Below, piece by piece: positions 1 through 4,635 of a DNA stretch of 8,252 nt; positions within the stretch are counted from its first letter, which is position 1; each line of letters begins with the position of its first letter. The notes beneath the pieces are model-generated. The model was not told the origin of the DNA and searched no databases. It saw nothing but the letters and a program-made list of their open reading frames with translations. The translations under genes were made by a program, and so were the position numbers. Source of the stretch: Candidatus Corynebacterium faecipullorum (GTDB taxonomy: Bacteria > Actinomycetota > Actinomycetes > Mycobacteriales > Mycobacteriaceae); assembly GCA_019114925.1 (NCBI GenBank), contig DXEO01000154.1, positions 1 to 8,252 on the forward strand. The letters run 5' to 3'.

Positions 1-216
1 CGCCCGCCGATGGTCACCTCCGGCCTGCGCATCGGTACCCCGGCCCTGGCTACCCGTGGCCTCGACACGGCGGCCTTTACCGAGGTTGCCGATGTCATCG
101 GTACTGCACTGGCAAACGGAAAGAACGCGGACGTCGCCAAGCTGCGCGCCCGCGTTGAGAAGGTCGCCGCGGACTTCCCCCTCTACGACGGCCTTGAGGA
201 CTGGAAGCTGGTCTAA
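1..216 (+). CDS. glyA: Serine hydroxymethyltransferase, C-terminal part (5' end outside window)
   Basis: This is the last 71 codons of serine hydroxymethyltransferase, the PLP enzyme that interconverts serine plus tetrahydrofolate with glycine plus methylene-tetrahydrofolate in the cytoplasm. The frame is open from base 1 and ends at TAA 214-216. The recognisable block is RPPMVTSGLRIGTPALATRG near the left edge: it corresponds to the conserved TSG(I/L)R(I/V)GTPA segment of the small C-terminal domain, whose Arg binds the substrate carboxylate in the family. The remainder, with a C-terminal DFPLYDGLEDWKLV, fits the usual helical end of the protein. The active-site Lys and PLP-binding domain lie upstream of the window. 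The stop codon overlaps the stop of the convergent gene (213-215 on the other strand) and there is no room for an intergenic terminator. Identification is confident; only the extent is incomplete. Confidence 0.95.
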   Translation, partial: RPPMVTSGLRIGTPALATRGLDTAAFTEVADVIGTALANGKNADVAKLRARVEKVAADFPLYDGLEDWKLV

Positions 217-605
217 GCTTCCTTGCGCTCCTCGGCGTGAGCTTTTCGGGCGGCTTCGAGCCACTCGGGCATCGCGCTGAGGAGTTCTTTAATTTCCGCG
301 GTGGTGAGCGCGCGGTCCATCTCGTTCTTCTTCAGCGCGGTCACGGAGATTCCTAGCTTCTGCGCCACCACTGGGCGCGGGTGCGGGCCTTCTCGTCGCA
401 GGGTAGCAAGCCATTCCGGCGGATTCTCCTGCAAGTCGCGCAGTTGCGCGTGGGTTACGGCGTTGGCTTGAAACTCCTCCGGGGTGGCCGGCAGGTAGAT
501 GCCCAGCTTTTTGGCCGCGGTTTGAGCGCGCATGGCGGTACCGGAAGGCTGTTGGGTTTCGTTGGTCGGGGTTTCATTATTCGGGGTATCAGTCACGCTC
601 ACCAC
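213..605 (-). CDS. DUF5997-family small protein with HTH-like core
   Basis: This 130-residue protein resembles the actinobacterial DUF5997 family, a group of unknown function. The conserved part begins at residues 25-45 (MRAQTAAKKLGIYLPATPEEF). A 20-residue unit, T-x-A-x-(L/I)-x-x-L-x4-PEWL-x3-R, occurs at residues 51-70 and again at 101-120, exactly 50 residues apart. Between them, PRPVVAQKLGISVTALKKNEM (76-96) looks like a helix-turn-helix, so DNA binding is possible but inferred. The first 24 residues are Thr/Asn/Pro-rich and may be disordered. The start used is GTG at 605; GTG at 602 and ATG at 533 (M25, where the family's conserved part starts) are alternatives. No Shine-Dalgarno is seen before any of them, and CATACT at 620-625 lies 14 bases before GTG 605, so a very short leader is plausible. 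The gene is divergent from the LysR-effector-domain gene, an arrangement I recall as common in Actinobacteria. Confidence 0.85.
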   Translation of the reverse strand: MVSVTDTPNNETPTNETQQPSGTAMRAQTAAKKLGIYLPATPEEFQANAVTHAQLRDLQENPPEWLATLRREGPHPRPVVAQKLGISVTALKKNEMDRALTTAEIKELLSAMPEWLEAARKAHAEERKEA

Positions 606-613
606 GCTAGCAG

Positions 614-631
614 CACCGTAGTATGAGGTGC
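614..631. promoter_or_regulatory. Compact divergent promoter with overlapping -10 boxes
   Basis: On the plus strand TAGTAT (619-624) is a good -10 box and ends seven bases before ATG 632, so transcription should begin at or next to the start codon (leaderless). On the minus strand the same patch reads CATACT (625 to 620), placing a start site about 12-14 bases downstream, just ahead of GTG 605. Both genes of the divergent pair would therefore share one AT-rich patch, and polymerase could probably occupy only one direction at a time. No convincing -35 boxes are seen; they would lie inside the opposite gene. The assignment rests on spacing and motif only. Confidence 0.45.
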
Positions 632-1333
632 ATGCTCCGCCTTGTCTTTTCCACTGGTACAGAACCCGGTAAGTGGTTTCGCCGCTACCGTGACTCGCAT
701 TCCCCCGAGTCCCTGGTGACCGTCGACGCCGATGATGCGATGGCGGTTCTTCTCACACATGAGGCAGACCTCGCGCTGACCCGCCTGCCAGATTCGCGGG
801 TTGATGACAGCTTCCATGTGGTTCGTCTTTATGAGGAGGCGCCTGGTATTGCGGTGCCGAAGGATTCTGTTTACGCCGAGGTAGGGGAGGACATTTCACC
901 AGAGGACGTCGCAGAAGAGATCGTGAACTACCGGATTGCGCAGGACGGCAGCGTCGACGTTTCCGAGCTACGCACCGCCCTCCAGGTTGTGTCAGCCAGC
1001 GTGGGCGTGGCCATCGCTCCTCGCCCCCTGCTGAAGGTGCTGAGCAAGAAGCAGGTAGTCGCACTTGGGCTAGAGGACCCTTCCGTGGCACGCACAGAAA
1101 TCGCTTTGGTGTGGCGCCGGGCTGATGATGGTGACGAGATTCAGGATTTCGTCGGGGTGGCCAAGGGAAGGACGCGGAATTCCTCCCGCAACACGGCTGA
1201 GAAGCGCAGCGCGCGTGACAAAGCAAAGGCTAAGCAAGAACGTAGAAAGGCCCAAGGAAAGCCTCAAAAGAGCTCGATTTCCACACCGTTATCGAAAAGA
1301 TATAGGGGTTCTCAACAGCGGAAACGTAGATAA
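632..1333 (+). CDS. LysR-type effector (substrate-binding) domain protein without DNA-binding domain
   Basis: This 233-residue protein resembles the periplasmic-binding-protein-like effector domain of LysR-type regulators but starts directly with its first beta strand (MLRLVFSTGTEPGKWFRRYRD) and has no N-terminal winged HTH. Features typical of the fold are the repeated short beta/alpha units, DLALTRLP near residue 50, and VVSASVGVAIAPRPLLKVL around 130-150, matching the 'G.Gia.lP' strand of LysR effector domains. The last ~55 residues, after GRTRNSSR, form a strongly basic Lys/Arg tail, likely disordered and possibly nucleic-acid binding. The start chosen is ATG 632 rather than ATG 623, because the -10 box TAGTAT (619-624) covers 623 and gives a leaderless start at 632. 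It is divergent from the DUF5997 gene. The ligand is unknown. Related actinobacterial proteins are often called LysR regulators, which is misleading without an HTH. Confidence 0.8.
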   Translation: MLRLVFSTGTEPGKWFRRYRDSHSPESLVTVDADDAMAVLLTHEADLALTRLPDSRVDDSFHVVRLYEEAPGIAVPKDSVYAEVGEDISPEDVAEEIVNYRIAQDGSVDVSELRTALQVVSASVGVAIAPRPLLKVLSKKQVVALGLEDPSVARTEIALVWRRADDGDEIQDFVGVAKGRTRNSSRNTAEKRSARDKAKAKQERRKAQGKPQKSSISTPLSKRYRGSQQRKRR

Positions 1334-1444
1334 AGAAAGCTCTTTGTTGGCAAATCTTAGGTTCAATGGTGGCAAGACGTACTGGCTATGCCTACGGTGG
1401 GCCCCGTTCTCAACAAAAGTACTTAGAACAGTGCTCAACTAGAA

Positions 1445-1451
1445 GAGAAAG
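1445..1451 (+). promoter_or_regulatory. Ribosome binding site of the LGFP lipoprotein gene
   Basis: GAGAAAGG just upstream of ATG 1460 is a good Shine-Dalgarno at about eight bases spacing and settles this start. The rest of 1334-1459 carries no clear promoter boxes. It has an inverted repeat GTTCT (1406-1410) / AGAAC (1425-1429), and the 10-mer GTTCTCAACA occurs at 1308-1317 and again at 1406-1415; their meaning is unknown. Confidence 0.5.
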
Positions 1452-1459
1452 GCTTAAGA

Positions 1460-2098
1460 ATGAAGAAGATGACTCGTCGTTTCGCTGCTGGTATCGCTGC
1501 CGCCACCCTGTCCCTGGGTGTCGTTGCTTGTTCGGATGCTGAGGATGCCGCTAAGGACGCAGGTGATGCTGCACAGTCTGCTGCGTCCGACGCTACCGAT
1601 GCTGCCGGCTCTGCCGCTCAGGACGCTAAGGATTCCGTGAAGGACTCTGAGTCTGCCGATGCTTCCGATGCTGAGGGTGCAGGGGATGCTGACTCCTCTG
1701 AATCAGACTCTGCCGACTCGGAGGGCGGCGCCGAGGGCGACAAGGAGAGCGTATCCACCGCTAACGGTGACGTAGAGGTCCCTGCCGACTTCGCTCAGGC
1801 CATTAAGGAGAAGGCTGCTGAGTGGGGTGACCCGGAGTCCATCGAGAACACCGACAAGGGCAGCGTTGCGACCTTTGCCAAGGATAAGCTGCTGGCATTC
1901 GCTGAGGGCGAAGGCACCCAGCCGATCATTGGCAAGATCGCCGAGACCTGGACCGAGGAAGGCGGCCTTGAGAGCAAGGTCGGCCTGCCGACTGCCCCGG
2001 AGCAGGCCGAGGGCAACGGTTGGGTACAGGAGTTCACTAACGGCACTATCTCCTGGCTGCAGGGTGAGTCCGGCGAGTACGAGGCCACGATCAACTAA
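1460..2098 (+). CDS. LGFP-repeat lipoprotein with Ala/Asp-rich linker
   Basis: This is a 212-residue exported lipoprotein. Residues 1-24 form a lipoprotein signal peptide: basic MKKMTRRF, hydrophobic core, then VVAC with the lipidated Cys at 24. Residues 25-100 are low-complexity Ala/Asp/Ser/Glu. Within them, 29-61 hold three tandem 11-residue units of the form (D/S)AAxDAxD(A/S)(A/V)x, followed by a more acidic Ser/Asp/Glu/Gly stretch that probably acts as a flexible spacer. The C-terminal part (about 107-200) is a folded domain ending in an LGFP-type repeat: GGLESKVGLPTAP, then GNGWVQEFTNGTISW. LGFP repeats occur in mycolic-acid actinobacteria, for example in the tail of corynebacterial PS1 mycolyltransferase, and are thought to bind the cell wall. 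A role as a membrane-anchored cell-wall-binding protein is inferred. It appears monocistronic, with its own RBS and a strong terminator downstream. Confidence 0.88.
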   Translation: MKKMTRRFAAGIAAATLSLGVVACSDAEDAAKDAGDAAQSAASDATDAAGSAAQDAKDSVKDSESADASDAEGAGDADSSESDSADSEGGAEGDKESVSTANGDVEVPADFAQAIKEKAAEWGDPESIENTDKGSVATFAKDKLLAFAEGEGTQPIIGKIAETWTEEGGLESKVGLPTAPEQAEGNGWVQEFTNGTISWLQGESGEYEATIN

Positions 2099-2144
2099 AG
2101 ACTTAAAGCTATAAAGCGGGAATAGTCACCCGTTGAGCTTCTAA

Positions 2145-2190
2145 GACAAGCTCCGCGCTGATAGAACGAGGCGGAGCTTGTCGCTGTTTT
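2145..2190 (+). terminator. Rho-independent terminator after the lipoprotein gene
   Basis: A perfect 12-bp stem, GACAAGCTCCGC (2145-2156) and GCGGAGCTTGTC (2171-2182), encloses a 14-base loop and is followed by GCTGTTTT. It lies 46 bases after the stop codon of the LGFP lipoprotein gene and should end that transcript. Confidence 0.85.
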
Positions 2191-2214
2191 CCATGGTCAC
2201 GGCTTCGCTAAAGA

Positions 2215-2265
2215 AAAACGGCTCCCAACTCGTGGGAATGGTGTGACTGCGGTGAATGCCGTTTT
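2215..2265. repeat. Inverted repeat AAAACGGC/GCCGTTTT with an inner hairpin
   Basis: AAAACGGC (2215-2222) and GCCGTTTT (2258-2265) are perfect complements 35 bases apart. Inside, TCCCA (2223-2227) and TGGGA (2233-2237) form a second small hairpin with a five-base loop. As RNA this could be a weak terminator in either direction, since it ends in U4 on both strands. As DNA it frames the probable phoH2 promoter, whose -10 begins at its right arm. Confidence 0.4.
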
Positions 2266-2271
2266 AATACT
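2243..2271 (+). promoter_or_regulatory. Probable phoH2 promoter
   Basis: GTGACT (2243-2248) as -35 and AATACT (2266-2271) as -10 are 17 bases apart; TTTAAT (2263-2268) is an overlapping alternative -10. Transcription would start near 2278, giving a leader of about 150 bases before phoH2. This is the best promoter-like match in the gap. A second -10-like sequence, CATAAC (2406-2411), lies closer to the gene but has no matching -35. Confidence 0.4.
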
Positions 2272-2277
2272 GTTCAT

Positions 2278-2412
2278 CTTGCACCCATGTAATTTCAACC
2301 TTCGCTCTCTAGCGTGGACGGTGTTCGGAGGTTAAGTGCAGTCTCCGGGCAGTTCGAAAATCACCAGCTTCACCATGCCCTCCCAGGTCGATGAGTTGGG
2401 ACGGGCATAACA
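2278..2412 (+). promoter_or_regulatory. Possible structured 5' leader of phoH2 with alternative hairpins
   Basis: The segment from the expected transcription start to the phoH2 RBS can fold extensively. TGCAC (2280-2284) pairs with GTGCA (2336-2340). Nested inside, AACCT (2297-2301) pairs with AGGTT (2329-2333), and CGCT (2303-2306) with AGCG (2311-2314). Nearest the gene, TGCCCTCCCA (2376-2385) pairs with TGGGA-C-GGGCA (2397-2407), ten pairs with a single bulged C. The TGCCC arm can instead pair with GGGCA at 2347-2351, so two exclusive structures exist just before the RBS AGAGAGAA (2413-2420). I do not recognise a known riboswitch class here. Folding is judged by eye; conservation is untested. 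Confidence 0.35.
2336..2410 (+). CDS. Possible 24-codon ORF upstream of phoH2
   Basis: A GTG-started reading frame of 24 residues ends at TAA 2408-2410, 20 bases before the phoH2 start. It is preceded by GGAGG (2327-2331), a perfect Shine-Dalgarno core, at a rather short spacing of four bases. An in-frame stop lies immediately upstream (2333-2335), so it cannot be longer. The peptide's second half, SKITSFTMPSQVDELGRA, has the look of the strand-helix start of a ribbon-helix-helix protein, though it stops where such a domain would continue. In mycobacteria phoH2 is preceded by a small antitoxin gene (phoAT); position and size invite comparison, but I see no proof of homology. It overlaps the RNA hairpins described for this leader, so it may simply be non-coding. 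Confidence 0.25.
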   Translation: MQSPGSSKITSFTMPSQVDELGRA

Positions 2413-2430
2413 AGAGAGAACCCTGCCGCT

Positions 2431-3789
2431 ATGACCAATCCTTCCGTCCTGACCGAGCAGCCGCACGAGGCCGCTGTGGCAACCAAGACCTATGTCATCG
2501 ATACCTCCGTCCTTCTCTCCGACCCCTGGGCGTTGCGTAAATTCGCAGAGCACGATGTGGTGCTGCCCATCGTCGTTATCTATGAGTTGGAAGGAAAACG
2601 TCATCACCCGGAGCTTGGCTGGTTCGCCCGCCAAGCCCTTCGCTTTTTGGAGGACCTTCGCGCCACCCATGAAGCTCTCGACCAACCGCTGCCCGTCAAT
2701 TCCGCGGGCGGAACGCTGCAAGTGGAGCTTAACCACCAGGACCAGTCCCTGCTGCCGGTAGCCTTCCGTGGGCCGGAGGGGGACCACAGAATCCTCGCGT
2801 GCGCGCTCAACCTACAGCATGAGGGGAAGGACACCGTTCTGGTGACCAAGGACGTTCCGCTACGCGTCAAGGCTGGCGCTGTGGGCCTGCAGGCCGATGA
2901 GTATCATGCGCAAGATGTCGTGCTCACCGGCTACACCGGCATGGCCATCGTGGCCACCAGTGCCGAGGTCATCGATGAGCTCTACGGGGAGGGCGAGGTG
3001 CTTGTCGACGGCTCCGTGACCACCGCCGGCACCCGCGTCGAGGACCTGCCGGTGCACTGTGGCGTGATGCTGCAGGCAGCCGGGCAGTCAGCACTAGGCC
3101 GCATGACGGCTGAGGGGACCGTGCGTTTGGTACGCGGGGATAGCAATGTCTTCGGCCTGCAAGGCCGCTCCGCCGAGCAGCGTGTTGCGCTGGACCTCTT
3201 AGTAGATTCTTCTGTGGGCATCATGTCCATCGGCGGCCGGGCGGGCACGGGTAAGTCCGCGCTGGCATTGTGCGCTGGCCTAGAAGCAGTGCTGGAGCGC
3301 GGTGAGCACCGCCGCATCGTGGTATTCCGCCCGATGTATGCGGTGGGCGGGCAGTCCTTGGGGTACCTGCCGGGCTCTGAAAGCGAGAAGATGAACCCTT
3401 GGGCGCAGGCCGTGTATGACACCCTGGAAGGCTTGGTATCCGAAAGCGTCATGGAGGAAGTCCAAGACCGCGGCCTCTTGGAAGTTCTCCCGCTAACCCA
3501 CATCCGCGGCCGCAGCTTGCATGATTCCTTCGTCATCGTCGACGAGGCCCAGTCACTAGAGCGCAATGTGCTGCTGACTGTCCTGTCGCGGCTGGGCCGC
3601 GGCTCCCGTGTGGTGCTCACACATGACGTTGCCCAGCGCGATAACTTGCGCGTTGGCCGCCACGATGGTGTGCAGGCGGTCATTGAGAAACTCAAGGGGC
3701 ATGAGCTCTTTGCGCATGTGACCCTGCAGCGCTCTGAACGCTCCGCCATTGCGGAGCTCGTCACCGATTTGTTGGTGGATGAGAATTAA
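2431..3789 (+). CDS. phoH2: PhoH2: PIN-domain RNase fused to PhoH-type ATPase
   Basis: This 452-residue cytoplasmic protein fuses an N-terminal PIN nuclease domain to a C-terminal PhoH ATPase. Related PhoH2 proteins from other bacteria are reported to unwind and cut RNA. The PIN domain (about 20-150) shows the acidic metal-binding set: D24 in VIDTSVLL, E52 in VIYELEGK, D118 in GDHRILA and D141 in VTKDVPLRVKA. The PhoH domain (about 240-452) has LQGRSAEQRVALDLL (243-257), Walker A GRAGTGKS (269-276, K275), Walker B VIVDEAQS (368-375, D371/E372), then SRVVLTHDVAQRDNL and a late RSERS segment likely to supply arginines to the ATP site. All key residues are present, so it should be active. ATG 2431 has AGAGAGAA (2413-2420) upstream at about ten bases. 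It has its own leader, and no clear terminator follows. Substrate RNAs are unknown. Confidence 0.93.
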   Translation: MTNPSVLTEQPHEAAVATKTYVIDTSVLLSDPWALRKFAEHDVVLPIVVIYELEGKRHHPELGWFARQALRFLEDLRATHEALDQPLPVNSAGGTLQVELNHQDQSLLPVAFRGPEGDHRILACALNLQHEGKDTVLVTKDVPLRVKAGAVGLQADEYHAQDVVLTGYTGMAIVATSAEVIDELYGEGEVLVDGSVTTAGTRVEDLPVHCGVMLQAAGQSALGRMTAEGTVRLVRGDSNVFGLQGRSAEQRVALDLLVDSSVGIMSIGGRAGTGKSALALCAGLEAVLERGEHRRIVVFRPMYAVGGQSLGYLPGSESEKMNPWAQAVYDTLEGLVSESVMEEVQDRGLLEVLPLTHIRGRSLHDSFVIVDEAQSLERNVLLTVLSRLGRGSRVVLTHDVAQRDNLRVGRHDGVQAVIEKLKGHELFAHVTLQRSERSAIAELVTDLLVDEN

Positions 3790-3823
3790 CGCGTTCGCGA
3801 ATGGCGATCTACCTGCTCTCAGC

Positions 3824-3854
3824 TTGGCATTAACGCAGTGCGCTCAGTAATAAT
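3824..3854 (+). promoter_or_regulatory. Promoter of the leaderless acetyltransferase gene
   Basis: TTGGCA (3824-3829) as -35 and TAATAA/AATAAT (3848-3854) as -10 are 18-19 bases apart. The -10 ends six bases before ATG 3861, so the mRNA should start at the A of the start codon. No Shine-Dalgarno is present, consistent with leaderless translation. Confidence 0.6.
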
Positions 3855-3860
3855 TGTTCC

Positions 3861-4436
3861 ATGAGCGACAACGCGAAAGACAAGAAGAAGGATTTCCGCA
3901 TCCGGCCCTTCAACGCTGCGGACTATCCGCAGATGCGGGAAATCTATGAGCAGGGCCTTAACACAGGTCACGCCACCTATGAGACCCGCTCGTTGACCTT
4001 CGAGGAATTTAAAAACGTCAAGATCATGTCGACTGTCTTCGTCGCCGTTGAGGAAGACGATGACTCGAAGGTTCTCGGTTGGGTCTGCGCTGCGCAGGCC
4101 TCCACCCGCACCGTGTTCCACGGAGTGGTGGAGGATTCCATCTACCTGAGCAAGGAAGCCCAGGGCAGGGGTATCGGTGGTGCTTTGCTGGATCAGCTCA
4201 TTGAGGTCTGCCGTGACTTGCACAAGTGGGCCATCCATTCGTGGATCTTCCCGGAGAACGAAGGCTCCGCTGGTCTCCACAAGTCCCGCGGTTTCGTCAA
4301 GGTGGGTACCTACTCCCACATGGCAAAGATGACTTATGGTGAGCTTGCCGGCCAGTGGCGCGATACCGATGTCTATGAGCTGCTCCTTCCGAAGCCGGAG
4401 GAGAAGAAGGCAGAAGCCAACCAGAAGAGAAAGTAA
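3861..4436 (+). CDS. GNAT N-acetyltransferase, phosphinothricin/methionine-sulfoximine type
   Basis: This 191-residue cytoplasmic GNAT-fold enzyme transfers an acetyl group from acetyl-CoA to an amine. The acetyl-CoA pyrophosphate loop is QGRGIGGALL (101-110). The wider pattern matches the Pat/Bar/MnaT branch: IYEQGLNTGHATYE (28-41), GWVCAAQASTRTVFHGVVEDSIYL (73-96), SWIFPENEGSAGLHKSRGFVKVGT (127-150) and KMTYGELAGQWRDTDVYE (156-173). In that branch the substrates are phosphinothricin, methionine sulfoximine/sulfone or related amino acids. Resistance enzymes and housekeeping paralogues look alike, so the natural substrate is uncertain. Extra Lys-rich ends (DNAKDKKKDF at the N terminus and EEKKAEANQKRK at the C terminus) go beyond the core fold. 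The start is fixed by the adjacent -10 box (leaderless). It is transcribed apart from phoH2 and is followed at once by a small membrane-segment frame. Confidence 0.88.
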   Translation: MSDNAKDKKKDFRIRPFNAADYPQMREIYEQGLNTGHATYETRSLTFEEFKNVKIMSTVFVAVEEDDDSKVLGWVCAAQASTRTVFHGVVEDSIYLSKEAQGRGIGGALLDQLIEVCRDLHKWAIHSWIFPENEGSAGLHKSRGFVKVGTYSHMAKMTYGELAGQWRDTDVYELLLPKPEEKKAEANQKRK

Positions 4437-4438
4437 TT

Positions 4439-4555
4439 ATTCCGCGTTATGAGTGGCCCGGAGGCACTGCGACCATCGTGGGCAGCATTGCCGGCCTGCT
4501 GGCACTCATTGGTGTGGCCGCCCAGGTGGCGCGCCAGCTAGGAATTCTGCGCTAG
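4439..4555 (+). CDS. Possible 38-residue membrane peptide lacking a normal start codon
   Basis: Right after the acetyltransferase stop, one frame reads IPRYEWPGGTATIVGSIAGL then a further hydrophobic run ending QVARQLGILR before TAG 4553-4555: one clear transmembrane helix with a basic end. The composition looks like a genuine small membrane protein rather than chance. No ATG, GTG or TTG exists in this frame between the in-frame stop at 4376 and the hydrophobic core. ATT at 4439 (or 4436) is the only start-like codon, about five bases after AGAGAAAG (4426-4433). The ATG at 4449 is in another frame and gives a non-membrane peptide. Options are a rare AUU start, a -1 frameshift from the acetyltransferase end, or a gene whose start was lost. 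It sits between the acetyltransferase and the terminator, so it would be co-transcribed. Confidence 0.35.
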   Translation: MPRYEWPGGTATIVGSIAGLLALIGVAAQVARQLGILR

Positions 4556-4571
4556 GCACTGTGATACGAGA

Positions 4572-4607
4572 AAATCCTCGCTACGTGATTCTTCGTAGCG
4601 AGGATTT
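4572..4607. terminator. Bidirectional terminator between convergent genes
   Basis: A perfect 14-bp stem, AAATCCTCGCTACG (4572-4585) and CGTAGCGAGGATTT (4594-4607), has an eight-base loop. On the plus strand it is followed by CTTGTTGTTG, and on the minus strand the stem ends in a U run. It lies between the plus-strand acetyltransferase unit and the end of the minus-strand exporter gene, so it should stop both transcripts. Confidence 0.85.
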
Positions 4608-4635
4608 CTTGTTGTTGCATCCCTAGGAGAGTGCT

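Noticed and set aside
753..1226. A 157-codon minus-strand frame inside the LysR-effector gene.
   Set aside because: Cys/Pro/Arg-rich composition and no RBS; the plus-strand protein has the recognisable domain.
1334..1354. A terminator after the LysR-effector gene from AAAGA-AAGC-TCTTT.
   Set aside because: The stem is only five weak pairs and has no U-run; too feeble to call.
1540..1745. A DNA tandem repeat or CRISPR-like array in the GATGCT/GACGCT-rich stretch.
   Set aside because: The repetition comes from Ala/Asp codons in the lipoprotein linker; units are short and inexact, with no repeat-spacer structure.
2287..2292. A start-stop element (ATG TAA) early in the phoH2 leader.
   Set aside because: No Shine-Dalgarno is near it, and such six-base matches are common by chance.
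2982..3764. A 260-codon minus-strand frame inside phoH2.
   Set aside because: Ser/Arg/Thr/Pro-rich translation with no motif, fully inside the phoH2 ATPase domain; an antisense shadow.
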